A stretch of 64,000 nt of DNA, from assembly GCF_000305785.2 (NCBI RefSeq), contig NC_018868.3, positions 868,001 through 932,000 of the forward strand, read 5' to 3'. Under the pieces are notes generated by a model. That model did no database searches. It was not told the origin of the DNA and saw nothing but the letters and a program-made list of their open reading frames with translations. The translations under genes and the position numbers were made by a program. Origin of the DNA: Simiduia agarivorans SA1 = DSM 21679 (GTDB lineage: Bacteria > Pseudomonadota > Gammaproteobacteria > Pseudomonadales > Cellvibrionaceae). The first letter of the stretch is position 1. Each line of letters starts with the position of its first letter. Below are positions 34,202 through 42,827 of the stretch, in pieces.

Positions 34202-35355
34202 AGCGCCATCCCCAGCGGATAAAGCACTGCATCCCGGTAACCCGTGATAACCCGGATGTGACCCGCCCACTCGCGATCCAGTATGGGATCATTGGTATCG
34301 AGTAACAGCGGGCGCCCCTGCAGCGCTTCCAGTTTGGTTTTGGTGGCAATAATCCAGATATTGTCGCGCCCGATCCGCTTCAGCACGGCAGGCGATAATT
34401 GCTGATTACCACGACCAAACACGTGCCCTTGTCCGCCAATCGCCGTGACCACCAGCACCACCTTACCCCGATGCGCCGCCAACCGTTGCTCCAATGACAC
34501 CGCATCCACATCCTTGGCCACCAGCGATTCATTCTGAACCACGTCCACACCGAGCAACGTGGCGTCAAGCCCCATCGCCTCGGTGACTGCAAAGGTGGTT
34601 GAACCCGGCGCAAAAATATAGAGGGTATCGGGCTCCATCGCTTCGCGGATGTCAGCGGCAATGTCGTCAAGCACCAACGGCTCGGATTCAACCCCACCTT
34701 GCTTTACCGCCTGAATATACCTGGGCTCGGCCGGCACCTGGAGTTCTCCGTAATAACGCGATTGCACCCGCCCGGCACGGAAGGCGTCTTCATCGATATC
34801 GCGCACCTCGCCGAGATCGAGCGCCACCAGACGCCCCGCTACCATGGCACGTACAATTTCTGTGGCCGCTTCGGGCACGATCGCATACACCGATGAATGC
34901 ATTTTAACGCCGCTGGGCAGGCCCAATACCGGCTGGCTATCACCCAGCGCGGCATAAATATCCCTCGCCGTGCCATCACCGCCCACAAACAAAATCAGGT
35001 CTACCTGCTGCTGTTTCAGTGCCTTTGCCGCACGGCGGGTATCTTCGGCGGTACTGGGTTCGCTGGCTGCTTGCACCACAACCGGCGCAAAGCCGGCGGC
35101 ACGCGCAATCGCTTCGCCCATCGCCCCCCCGATGGTGTAAAGATCAATCGGCAATGCCGCCAACGGCTGCAAACAACGAAGTGCCCGGTCTGGCGCTCTG
35201 GGTGTCTGCCCCAGCGCCTGCGCCTGCGCAACAATATCGCTGCCGTCACTACCCTTCAGACCGGCGGGGCCACCCATGCCGGCAAACGGATTAATGATTA
35301 AGCCCAGGCGAAAACGCCGGGCTTGCGCTGACGTGCCTGATTCGTATTGAGTCAT
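34198..35355 (-). CDS. ATP-NAD kinase family protein (COG3199-like)
   Basis: A 385-residue protein with the NAD-kinase core: LGLIINPFAGMGG at the N-terminus, the GGDGTARDI motif near residue 125-133, and ALGDSQPVLGLPSGVKMHS. The C-terminal YIFAPGSTTFAVTEAMGL is shared with the COG3199/AcoX-like branch rather than with housekeeping NadK. The physiological substrate is unsettled. It starts at ATG 35355 and is coupled to the methyltransferase gene. Confidence 0.85.
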   Translation of the reverse strand: MTQYESGTSAQARRFRLGLIINPFAGMGGPAGLKGSDGSDIVAQAQALGQTPRAPDRALRCLQPLAALPIDLYTIGGAMGEAIARAAGFAPVVVQAASEPSTAEDTRRAAKALKQQQVDLILFVGGDGTARDIYAALGDSQPVLGLPSGVKMHSSVYAIVPEAATEIVRAMVAGRLVALDLGEVRDIDEDAFRAGRVQSRYYGELQVPAEPRYIQAVKQGGVESEPLVLDDIAADIREAMEPDTLYIFAPGSTTFAVTEAMGLDATLLGVDVVQNESLVAKDVDAVSLEQRLAAHRGKVVLVVTAIGGQGHVFGRGNQQLSPAVLKRIGRDNIWIIATKTKLEALQGRPLLLDTNDPILDREWAGHIRVITGYRDAVLYPLGMAL

Positions 35356-35442
35356 AACAAATCACAATTTATTAAAAGGTTGAACTAAACCGACCTGCCA
35401 CTCTCTAACTGGCGATCATGCAGTATTAGAGCAGGAGTCAGT

Positions 35443-35646
35443 ATGACAGAGCATCGCATTTCGCCCTTAGCCCTTCGTAAGCCGCTGCCGGCCATTCCCC
35501 GCACTCTGCCGCGCAATGTCAGCAGAGGCCTGATGCTCGCGTTGACCAACGCGAAAATGGTCAATCAATTTGGAAAAGAGATTCCGCTCACTCAGGCGAT
35601 GATCGAATCCGTCTTATCCAAGCTGACCAAAGCCGAACAAGTGTAA
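35443..35646 (+). CDS. Small conserved-looking basic protein
   Basis: A 67-residue protein starting at ATG 35443 seven bases behind AGGAG. It has an N-terminal Pro/Arg-rich part (LRKPLPAIPRTLPRNVSRGL) and a helical C-terminus (PLTQAMIESVLSKLTKAEQV). No family is recognised. Its last 33 bases overlap the converging pdxB gene. The good ribosome site supports it. Confidence 0.6.
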   Translation: MTEHRISPLALRKPLPAIPRTLPRNVSRGLMLALTNAKMVNQFGKEIPLTQAMIESVLSKLTKAEQV

Positions 35647-36756
35647 CCACTGTCTTGCAGCGTCGGACAGTCCGCACGCTGGCAGCGGATGAAAACGGAA
35701 TTCGCGACGCTCGGGATAGCTCCGGCGCAGCTGGTCAAAGCCCTGCTTGATCTCTGTTTCGTTTCCGGCCTGCGCCACCATCGCGCGCAGGCGTGCATCA
35801 TCGTCGGCAATCGGGTACGCGCTGAGCAGTTGCTCGCGCACATCCGCCCAGTCCCCGGGGCTCAATGGCGGCAGAGGACCTGTGGCATTCGCAGCGTCAA
35901 ACTGTTCCGAATCGGCCCATTCTGCCATCGACCAATGCCGGCACATGGCCTGAAATACCATGCGCGTACCCGCCAACTTACCATCGAGCGAATAACCGGC
36001 AATGTGGGGGCTTCCGATTTCTGCCAGGTGCAGCAAATGCGGGTCAACCCAGGGTTCATATTCCCACACATCCAGTACCAGCAAAACATCCGGCCGGCGC
36101 CGTTTAAACGCCAACAATAATGCATTGTCTATGACCGGACCGCGCCCGGCACTGATCAATACCGCCGATTCCGGCAGGCGATCCAGCAGCTCCTCACCGA
36201 TCATATGGTAGGTGGGAAAAACACCATCACGGGTAAGGGGCGCGTGCATACAGACAATCGGTTGCGCAAAAACCTCTGCCAGTGAAACCAGACGGGAATC
36301 CTGCTGATCCAACAGCGGATCGTAGGCGCAGGCAGATATGCCCAGTGCGGTACAGCGATCAAGCAGCCGGCCTCCCACATTGCCCGCACCCACAATGCCA
36401 AATGCGCTGGTGGTAAAATTGACGTTCAACTGTGCCAGTGCAGCGAAAACATACTCTACAACGGAATTTGCGTTGCAGCCCGGTGCATTGCTGAAACCAA
36501 TGCCCCTGCGCTCAAGCAGCGCCTGATCCACATGATCACAACCAATAGTGCAGGTACCTACAAAATCCAGGCGACTTTCTGCTAACAACGCTTCGTTAAC
36601 CTGGGTCACCGAACGCACGATCAGCGCATCAGCGTCGCGCAGAGCATCGGCCTGCAGCTCGCGACCTTTGAAGCGCCGGACCTCACCCAAGCGGCCGAAC
36701 CAGTGCTCGGCGTCGGGAACATTTTCATCAACCAATATCCGTTTTTTGTCATTCAT
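35614..36756 (-). CDS. pdxB: Erythronate-4-phosphate dehydrogenase PdxB
   Basis: A 380-residue NAD-dependent dehydrogenase of pyridoxal phosphate synthesis. The N-terminus ILVDENVPDAEHWF, the nucleotide site FGIVGAGNVGGRLLDR, the substrate segments GCNANSVVEYVFAAL and SAGRGPVIDN, and the catalytic His region IAGYSLDGK are as in PdxB. The C-terminal dimerisation domain follows from about residue 285. ATG 36756 gives the family N-terminus and starts five bases beyond the stop of the nuclease gene (36761). A much longer frame to 36819 is unsupported. Confidence 0.95.
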   Translation of the reverse strand: MNDKKRILVDENVPDAEHWFGRLGEVRRFKGRELQADALRDADALIVRSVTQVNEALLAESRLDFVGTCTIGCDHVDQALLERRGIGFSNAPGCNANSVVEYVFAALAQLNVNFTTSAFGIVGAGNVGGRLLDRCTALGISACAYDPLLDQQDSRLVSLAEVFAQPIVCMHAPLTRDGVFPTYHMIGEELLDRLPESAVLISAGRGPVIDNALLLAFKRRRPDVLLVLDVWEYEPWVDPHLLHLAEIGSPHIAGYSLDGKLAGTRMVFQAMCRHWSMAEWADSEQFDAANATGPLPPLSPGDWADVREQLLSAYPIADDDARLRAMVAQAGNETEIKQGFDQLRRSYPERREFRFHPLPACGLSDAARQWLHLFGFGQLG

Positions 36757-36760
36757 AAGG

Positions 36761-37678
36761 CTAATTCCCGGCTGATGCGCACACGCGCCGCAGCTTTTTT
36801 TCCAGGCGCCCGATGCCAAAGGCGTTCAGCGTCGCCACCGCATCGTCCATGTCAATCCGGCCTGGCAACAGCTGATCCCGGTGACGTATGATTGGCTGAT
36901 CTACCACTATCGCAGCCAATTGTCGGGCCAGAGCAATTTGCTCTCGCGCCCCGGTTAATTTGTGTACCAGGTTTTTTGCGCCGCGTAACGGCAAGCTGGC
37001 CAGCACATCCGGATGCCCGAGGTGATGGGCGATATCACCTGCAGCCAGAATACCTGCTGCCGTTTTTGCACCGATACCGGGGACCCCGGGAATGTCGTCC
37101 GAGCTGTCGCCCACCAATGCCAGGTAATCCACCATTTGTTCAGGCCACACACCAAAACGTTGATAGATGTCCTCTGCATAGCTTTTTTTATCAGCGGCAT
37201 AATCCCAAAGGTAATCCTGCGGGCGCTTCAGCAGCTGCCCCAGATCTTTATCCCGGGTGAGGATGGCCACAGGATCGGGTTCACCGTGTAACTGGGTCAG
37301 CAAACAGCCGATCAGGTCGTCAGCCTCGTATTCTTCGCTGGCAAAGCAGGCAAAACCCAACACTTCTGCCACTTCTCTGCACGCGGCCAGTTGAAAAGCC
37401 AACGCCGCGTCCGGCAAGGCCCTGCTGCATTTGTATTCTGGGTAAAGTCTGTGTCTGAAACCCGTCTCCAGGCTTTCATCAAAGCACATACCCACATGGG
37501 ATGGCTGAGCGGCGAGTAAATCCAAAAGGAAACTGGTAAAACCATACACCGCCTCGGTACTGTAGCCATTCTGGCTTTCCCAATTAGGCGGCAAAGAAAA
37601 ATAAGCGCGGAAGATATAGATGGAAGCGTCCACCAGCCAGCGTTTAGCGGGACCGTTAGAATTTTTAGCTATATCCAT
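36761..37678 (-). CDS. Xni/ExoIX-like 5'-3' exonuclease domain protein
   Basis: A 305-residue protein with the polymerase I-type 5'-nuclease fold. N-terminal LVDASIYIFRAYFSLP, the metal-binding FASEEYEADDLIGCL and LTRDKDLGQLL, and the helix-hairpin-helix GDSSDDIPGVPGIGAKTAA are present. It has no polymerase domain, so it is an Xni or flap-endonuclease-like stand-alone protein. The ATG at 37678 is the likely start; a GTG at 37705 is possible. It lies directly upstream of pdxB. Confidence 0.85.
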   Translation of the reverse strand: MDIAKNSNGPAKRWLVDASIYIFRAYFSLPPNWESQNGYSTEAVYGFTSFLLDLLAAQPSHVGMCFDESLETGFRHRLYPEYKCSRALPDAALAFQLAACREVAEVLGFACFASEEYEADDLIGCLLTQLHGEPDPVAILTRDKDLGQLLKRPQDYLWDYAADKKSYAEDIYQRFGVWPEQMVDYLALVGDSSDDIPGVPGIGAKTAAGILAAGDIAHHLGHPDVLASLPLRGAKNLVHKLTGAREQIALARQLAAIVVDQPIIRHRDQLLPGRIDMDDAVATLNAFGIGRLEKKLRRVCASAGN

Positions 37679-37791
37679 GATTTTTTGAGCGTAGAAGGCA
37701 AACACGAAGCAAAATGAGGGAACATTTGCCCCAAGGCTGCGCTTAAAAAAGCGCCAATTTGGCCAGCTTGCGGTCAGAGCCAGGTTGCCAT

Positions 37792-37868
37792 AGGCCCCCG
37801 GAACCCTGCTGTTAGACGCAAGTGGAATAACAGCAGTATGGCCTAATCCGGACCGCTTGTGTAGCGGT
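37792..37868. promoter_or_regulatory. Structured intergenic element between xni-like gene and 37946 gene
   Basis: Within the divergent gap 37679-37945, CTGCTGTTA (37806-37814) and TAACAGCAG (37828-37836) form a perfect 9-bp stem with a 13-base loop. This is flanked by AGGCC (37792-37796) and GGCCT (37840-37844), giving an outer helix. A second hairpin, ACCGCT-TGTGT-AGCGGT, is at 37852-37868. It could be a 5' leader structure of the gene at 37946 or a protein-binding palindrome. It matches no RNA family I know. Confidence 0.4.
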
Positions 37869-37945
37869 TCTAAACCCCGTAACGTAGAATTGCCCTACCC
37901 ATTAAACCCTTGAGCCCGAAAGGCCAACGCAGTTGGAGGTGTTTT

Positions 37946-38641
37946 ATGAGTGACGCATTATCGCGACCGAACAGCAACGTCATCGATTTGTTCACCGGCA
38001 GGCCGCTTCTGGAAGCTCAACGCGAGCGCTTCATCCGCATTTCCCCAGAGCTCGACGGATTGGAAATGCTCTACTCCAACGACACCCACAAAAACAAATT
38101 ATTCAGCCTGAAAATACTCTGCTGGGCCTTGCGGGAGAATGGCGAAGTGGTCGGTCTGGTACCCTGGCTGAACAAGCTGGTTGCGTGTCCGGCTATTAAA
38201 GACCCACTCAACGGCACCTTTGAGGGTTACTACGACCCCGGTATCGAGGAAATATTTTTTGATCCGCCTATTCACAAAATCGTTGAACTGGAATCGGCGG
38301 CGGAGTATTACGAAGCCAGCAGCCCTGATCCGAAAGCGTTAGTGCAAGAAATCCCCGACACAATTGGTACACATGCTGTGTTGTCCGAGCGGGGCTCGCA
38401 CAGCCTGACCCTGTCCGAGGTGGTAAGTTGGCGACTGCTGAACGACGGCACTGTTGAAGGCATGCTGGTCGACCCCGATCTGGTCATGTCTACGCCTGTT
38501 TTGCCCGGCGATGACTGCCTCTTTGCTGCGGAAACCTGCCCTGATTTCCGCTATTACTTCCAACACATGATCGCAAACAAGATCAAATCGCAGGACCCGG
38601 AAGCCATGGCCGCCATCTCTGCCCTGGTGGACGAATCCTGA
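37946..38641 (+). CDS. Conserved hypothetical protein
   Basis: A 231-residue acidic soluble protein with no named family. Recognisable parts are NVIDLFTGRPLLEAQRERF, LFSLKILCWALRENGEVVGL, a proline-rich middle part with VPWLNKLVACPAIKDPLNGT, and a C-terminal helical end. It resembles, from general memory, conserved unknowns of pseudomonads. The ATG at 37946 follows TTGGAGGTG; the longer frame to 37910 is unsupported. The leader upstream contains two hairpins. Confidence 0.78.
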   Translation: MSDALSRPNSNVIDLFTGRPLLEAQRERFIRISPELDGLEMLYSNDTHKNKLFSLKILCWALRENGEVVGLVPWLNKLVACPAIKDPLNGTFEGYYDPGIEEIFFDPPIHKIVELESAAEYYEASSPDPKALVQEIPDTIGTHAVLSERGSHSLTLSEVVSWRLLNDGTVEGMLVDPDLVMSTPVLPGDDCLFAAETCPDFRYYFQHMIANKIKSQDPEAMAAISALVDES

Positions 38642-38689
38642 CAAAGCACCTGAATTAACGCTCAATTGAGCGGGGCCTCTCCCGCTCGA

Positions 38690-38959
38690 TCAGGCCTTGC
38701 GCAGCAAGTAGAAGTAGGTACCGTCTATTTCGGTACGCTGTTCCAGCGCGTGCCCCAGAAACTGACAGAATTTTGGAATATCCCTTTCGGTGGAGGGGTC
38801 AGTAGCAATCACGATGATGCCTTCCCCGCTGGTGGCATCGCGCACGACGTTGTGCAGCAGCATCACAGGCTCCGGGCACATGAGGCCACTCGCATCCAGG
38901 GTGTGTTGGGCTAACGCCTGCCAGTGTTCGGGAATCGTACTCATGGCGCTTTTTCTCAT
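38690..38959 (-). CDS. tusA: Sulfurtransferase TusA
   Basis: An 89-residue TusA-family protein that relays sulfur to tRNA thiolation and other pathways. The active Cys is in [15 protein letters not shown] and the rest matches the short alpha/beta fold ([26 protein letters not shown]). The start could be ATG 38959, which has GGAG at good spacing, or ATG 38944; I prefer 38959. A longer frame to 39280 is noise overlapping the ABM gene. It is divergent from the ABM gene. Confidence 0.92.
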   Translation of the reverse strand: MRKSAMSTIPEHWQALAQHTLDASGLMCPEPVMLLHNVVRDATSGEGIIVIATDPSTERDIPKFCQFLGHALEQRTEIDGTYFYLLRKA

Positions 38960-39049
38960 TGCAAACTCCGCGCGCATTCTACCCCAGACTGGCGCTTGAA
39001 AGCTGCCGGTTTCCGGCTTATGGTGTCGACCGGAACATAAGGAAGCACC

Positions 39050-39331
39050 ATGATTCGCGTATTGATTGAGCGGCTGATTGCCGACGATATGGCGGAAACC
39101 TACGAGCGCGCCGCCCGCTCGACATTGCACCAGGCATTTCAGGCCCCGGGTTTCATCAGCGGTGAAACTTTCAGCGACCTGGACAACCCCATGCGTCGGT
39201 TTGTTCTGTGTAAATTCCGCACTGCGCGGGATTGGCAGGTATGGGCTGAAAGCGAGGAGCGTCGCTCGATGCTCAACCAAATCAACCCCACCTTAGCCGA
39301 ACCAGAAAAAGTTACGCTGCTAAGCCACTGA
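39050..39331 (+). CDS. ABM-domain (antibiotic biosynthesis monooxygenase-like) protein
   Basis: A 93-residue ferredoxin-like fold protein. [19 protein letters not shown], then [16 protein letters not shown] and [20 protein letters not shown] match small ABM/heme-oxygenase-like proteins. Function is unknown; such proteins are often dimeric. It starts at ATG 39050 and converges on rlmM with 6 bases between. Confidence 0.82.
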   Translation: MIRVLIERLIADDMAETYERAARSTLHQAFQAPGFISGETFSDLDNPMRRFVLCKFRTARDWQVWAESEERRSMLNQINPTLAEPEKVTLLSH

Positions 39332-39337
39332 TAACGG

Positions 39338-40396
39338 CTAATCCGTCACCTGTGCGTAAACGGTGATCTCTTCCCGGTCGTGATAAAGTTGACGGGCCCG
39401 CACCTGCAGCGGCACCCCAGCTGCTGCAGATTCATCGGTCAGGCGCGCCAATAGTTTCTGCACTTCCTGATAACGCTGCTTCATGGGTAGTTTCAGGTTG
39501 AAAATGGCCTGCCGGCAATGCCCTTGCACAAACCAGTGCAATACCATGGCCAATGTCCGCGCGGGCTTATCAACGATATCGCATACCAACCAGTCAACCG
39601 GCTTGCGCGGCTCAAACACAAAGCCGTCTTCCCGCTGGTGAACAACCTGTCCTGAGTCCATCAGCGCCTGTTGCATGGGGCCATTATCCACCGCCTGCAC
39701 GAACATACCGCGGCTTACCAGCAGCCAGGTCCAACCGCCCGGTGCCGCGCCCAGATCTACAGCGGTCATGCTGGCCGCCAAACGAAGATCCCATTGATCC
39801 CGGGGAATAAACTGGTGCCAGGCTTCTTCAAGTTTAAGTGTGGCCCGGCTGGGTGATTCCTTGGGTAATTTAAGACGCGGAATGCCCATCAGCCAGGGAG
39901 AATGGTTGTCGAGCGGCGACAAGCCAACCCAGGCTTCATCGGTGGCAGTAAATAACAAGTGCAGCGACCAGGGACTCTTGCGTCGCAACAGATTACGCTT
40001 TTCCAATAGCCGGGTAAGCGGCTGGGCCAATTTTTTGGTCAGGCTGTTCAAGCCTTTTCCCTCGTTGGTATCCACGGTTTCGAGTTGCCAGGACGCCGCA
40101 AAAGGCAAGGTTTTCACACAATCCAGAATAGGTGTCAGCCGATCATCAGGCGCAAGTTGTACCAGAGGTGCAGGTGCGGCGAACCATTGACGTGCAAAAA
40201 TCAGACTTTCAAACGGCATCTGCTCTATCAATGTCTGCGCACCGTCTGGTGCCTGCGTGACGAAAATAACGTGGGCCGTATGGGCCTTGCTTTTGACGTA
40301 ACCAAAGATACCGAACGCCGCAGCCCGGTCGGTGATTTCTGCCGCGCATTCGCTTTCGAAGCCGCCGCGACAGTGAATAAACAAATGATTCAACAT
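39338..40396 (-). CDS. rlmM: 23S rRNA C2498 2'-O-methyltransferase RlmM
   Basis: A 352-residue enzyme that methylates 23S rRNA C2498. It has an N-terminal THUMP-like region and a C-terminal Rossmann domain with the SAM site VDLGAAPGGWTWLLV. The catalytic Lys-Asp-Lys-Glu set is represented by RDQWDLR, DWLVCDIVDKP and FNLKLPMKQR. It starts at ATG 40396, overlapping the 3' end of the hydrolase gene by seven bases. Confidence 0.94.
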   Translation of the reverse strand: MLNHLFIHCRGGFESECAAEITDRAAAFGIFGYVKSKAHTAHVIFVTQAPDGAQTLIEQMPFESLIFARQWFAAPAPLVQLAPDDRLTPILDCVKTLPFAASWQLETVDTNEGKGLNSLTKKLAQPLTRLLEKRNLLRRKSPWSLHLLFTATDEAWVGLSPLDNHSPWLMGIPRLKLPKESPSRATLKLEEAWHQFIPRDQWDLRLAASMTAVDLGAAPGGWTWLLVSRGMFVQAVDNGPMQQALMDSGQVVHQREDGFVFEPRKPVDWLVCDIVDKPARTLAMVLHWFVQGHCRQAIFNLKLPMKQRYQEVQKLLARLTDESAAAGVPLQVRARQLYHDREEITVYAQVTD

Positions 40397-41028
40397 TGGG
40401 ATAATTGCCGTCCGATAAAAGCCCGTGTGATGTCCGCCGCACGGTGAATATGATCCAGATGGGTATAGCCCGTGCGCACGCGTGGCTTCAGGTCGTGATC
40501 CCCGTCAGGCAGCCATTCGATACTCACTTGCGGCCAGGGGCCGAGCGCTTCAAACCGGGTTTTATCGCCCAGCTTATCGCGTTCACCCTGCACGATACAC
40601 AGTGCACTGCTCCGATCGATTAAAGGCGCCAAGCGCAAAGACTCGGGCTTCGCAGCTGGATGCAACGGGTAGCCGTAGGCCAAAGCACCTACAACCCCCG
40701 TGTTGCGGATACTGGCAGCTGCCCTGCCGCCCATGGATTTACCGGCGACAAATAACGGGACCGGGTCCCGAAGCCAGTGGTCCACTATGCCTTCGTAGCA
40801 CTCGACAATCCGGGCAAACGGATTGGGTGGACGACGCGTCCCGGTCGCCCGTCGTTCGGTCATATAGGGAAATTCGAAGCGCACCACCGCCACATCCCGC
40901 TCGCACAGCGCAGAGGCCAGGTGATGCATGAACTCGCTGTCCATGGCTGCACCAGCACCATGCGCCAACAACAAACGGGCCACCGGCACATCTGGCGTGT
41001 TCAGGAGATAGTGATCAGTGTGACTCAC
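40390..41028 (-). CDS. Alpha/beta hydrolase of the KANL3/Tex30 family
   Basis: A 212-residue hydrolase with ARLLLAHGAGAAMDSEFM at the oxyanion region, the nucleophile elbow FVAGKSMGGRAAAS, and the acid and His segments QGERDKLGD and LPDGDHDLKPR. The start is GTG at 41028 and the ribosome site is weak. The substrate is unknown. It is upstream of, and overlaps, rlmM. Confidence 0.85.
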   Translation of the reverse strand: MSHTDHYLLNTPDVPVARLLLAHGAGAAMDSEFMHHLASALCERDVAVVRFEFPYMTERRATGTRRPPNPFARIVECYEGIVDHWLRDPVPLFVAGKSMGGRAAASIRNTGVVGALAYGYPLHPAAKPESLRLAPLIDRSSALCIVQGERDKLGDKTRFEALGPWPQVSIEWLPDGDHDLKPRVRTGYTHLDHIHRAADITRAFIGRQLSQC

Positions 41029-41092
41029 AGGCTTATCGACTCAACTAACAAGGCGGGCATTATAGCCCGCCTGGTTGAATCAAACCCAACAA

Positions 41093-41326
41093 TCAACCGT
41101 CTGACAGTGACTGGTATTGCTCCAGGGTCAGGATGTTGGCCTGTTCCGAAGCCGGATCAAACACGATCAGCACTCGCTTTTGCTTGAGCTGGTCACGAAC
41201 CTGCTCGACCTTGCGCGCCAATACCACCTCTTCCACGCCATAATCCGTACCATCGCGGGTAACGAACTCTTCTATGAGCGCATCCAAGGTGTCCTGGTTG
41301 AGTTGTTCGGGGGGAATGATGATCAA
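41093..41326 (-). CDS. YheU family protein (UPF0270)
   Basis: A 77-residue protein starting MIIIPPEQLNQDTLDALIEE with TRDGTDYGVEEVVLARKVEQ, both typical of the YheU/UPF0270 family. Function is unknown. The start is TTG at 41326, six bases after GGAG, and it matches the family N-terminus. Its start is three bases after the stop of the secreted methyltransferase gene. Confidence 0.88.
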   Translation of the reverse strand: MIIIPPEQLNQDTLDALIEEFVTRDGTDYGVEEVVLARKVEQVRDQLKQKRVLIVFDPASEQANILTLEQYQSLSDG

Positions 41327-41329
41327 GCG

Positions 41330-42136
41330 TTACTCCGGCTTCTTGAAGCGCAGCGTCATGCGGTCACTTTCGCCGATGGCCAGATAGGCATCCCGGTCTT
41401 CGTCACCCAGAGCCAAGGTGGGCGGCAGCGTCCAAACCCCTTTGGGGTGGTTTGCCGTATCTTTTTTGTTGGCGTTGATCTCGCTTTTGGCATCGAGTAC
41501 AAAACCAGCAGACTGCGCCAGACGGATCACTTCAGCTTCTGTCATATAACCGGACACTTTCATGGTTTCCAATGAGGTGCCAGGCTTGGCCCGGTGCTCG
41601 ACCACACCCAAAACACCACCCGGTGCCAACATGTCATAAAAGCTTTTGAAAGCTTGCTCACCAAAGCCGCCTTTTACCCAATTATGTACATTGCGGAACG
41701 TCAGCACTTTGTCTGCCTGACCGAGCGGCACAGCCTTGGACGCGTCTGACGGCACGAACTCTGTGACTTTTACCTGGTCGTAGACGGCAGGCGTAGCAGC
41801 CAGCTTTTCAAGGAAGCCTTTGCGTGAACGCTGGTAGTAACCCACGTCCGAATCGGCCGGAAAATGGGCCGCATACAAGGCCCCGCCATTGCGTAAATAG
41901 GGCGCCAGAATTTCGGTATACCAACCACCGCCGGGTGAAATTTCGACCACTTTATCGGTCGCTTTTACCCCAAAGAACTCGAGGGTCGCTTGCGGGTGAC
42001 GGAAGTCGTCGCGTGCAGCATTGGCCTCGGCACGATGCTCCCCTGCCACCGCATCAGACAGGGACTGGGCCAAGCCCTGCAAGGGTAATACAGTCAGTAC
42101 AGCGGCGGCGCAAAGGCCTTTAATAACCAGATTCAT
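41330..42136 (-). CDS. Exported class I SAM-dependent methyltransferase-like protein
   Basis: A 268-residue protein with a signal peptide (MNLVIKGLCAAAVLTVLPLQ, likely cut after GLA or AQ) followed by a methyltransferase fold: ATDKVVEISPGGGWYTEIL (motif I), GALYAAHFP, DKVLTFRNVHNW and MLAPGGVLGVVEHR. It matches predicted methyltransferases of the COG4798 type. SAM is not known in the periplasm, so its ligand is uncertain. ATG 42136 follows GGAG; an ATG four codons upstream (42148) is less likely. It lies upstream of yheU. Confidence 0.82.
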   Translation of the reverse strand: MNLVIKGLCAAAVLTVLPLQGLAQSLSDAVAGEHRAEANAARDDFRHPQATLEFFGVKATDKVVEISPGGGWYTEILAPYLRNGGALYAAHFPADSDVGYYQRSRKGFLEKLAATPAVYDQVKVTEFVPSDASKAVPLGQADKVLTFRNVHNWVKGGFGEQAFKSFYDMLAPGGVLGVVEHRAKPGTSLETMKVSGYMTEAEVIRLAQSAGFVLDAKSEINANKKDTANHPKGVWTLPPTLALGDEDRDAYLAIGESDRMTLRFKKPE

Positions 42137-42264
42137 AGCAATCTCCATGCAGGTTTCTGATGACGCACCACACTAATCGCGTCACGGACTCAAGTCAAAG
42201 ACCTGATTTGTCATACAGCTTACGTTACACTCAGATTATCGGTTTCACAGCCCAAGGACATCGC

Positions 42265-42804
42265 ATGAAACGCCAACTGATCATTACCGTTATCGCCAAA
42301 GATAAACCCGGTATCGTGGAAACCCTTGCCAAAGTCGTCTCAGCCCGCGACGGTAACTGGGAAGAAAGCCGGATGGTGAGTCTGGCGGGTAAGTTTTCCG
42401 GCCTGCTGTTGGTCTCGGTAGGCTCGGAACAGCTCGACGCGCTCCAGGCCGACCTGGCGGCACTCAACCAGCAAGGTATCAAAACATTGGTGGACGTGGC
42501 TGAGGAAGCGCCAGTCACGGAGGCCATGCGGCTGGTCAGCATCAGTCTGGTGGGCGCTGACCGCCCGGGCATTGTGCGCGAGGTGGCCAAAGCATTGAGC
42601 AGCCGCAACATCAATGTTGAAGAATTGAATACCGACTACTCCAGTATGCCCTGGTCCGGCGAACCCATGTTCCAGGTCCACGCTGCCCTCCAGGTACCTG
42701 CCGACAGTGACCTGGATGAATTACAGGACACCTTCGATCAGATTGCAGACGAATTGGCAGTAGACATTGAGCTGGAGCAACCGGACGTCGCCCTCACCCA
42801 CTGA
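42265..42804 (+). CDS. gcvR: ACT-domain glycine cleavage regulator GcvR-like
   Basis: A 179-residue protein of two ACT domains: LIITVIAKDKPGIVETLAKV and LVSISLVGADRPGIVREVAK, each with the ligand-binding DxPGI motif. In E. coli, GcvR binds glycine and restrains GcvA. There is no gcv gene nearby, so its role here is by homology only. ATG 42265 follows AAGGA. It converges on mshQ with 23 bases between stops. Confidence 0.85.
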   Translation: MKRQLIITVIAKDKPGIVETLAKVVSARDGNWEESRMVSLAGKFSGLLLVSVGSEQLDALQADLAALNQQGIKTLVDVAEEAPVTEAMRLVSISLVGADRPGIVREVAKALSSRNINVEELNTDYSSMPWSGEPMFQVHAALQVPADSDLDELQDTFDQIADELAVDIELEQPDVALTH

Positions 42805-42827
42805 GCCTGCACACACCCGGCACACAC

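Noticed and set aside
37735..37945. Leader hairpins considered as a known riboswitch (SAH or mini-ykkC)
   Set aside because: Conserved core sequences of those classes are not present, and the downstream gene is not of a matching function.
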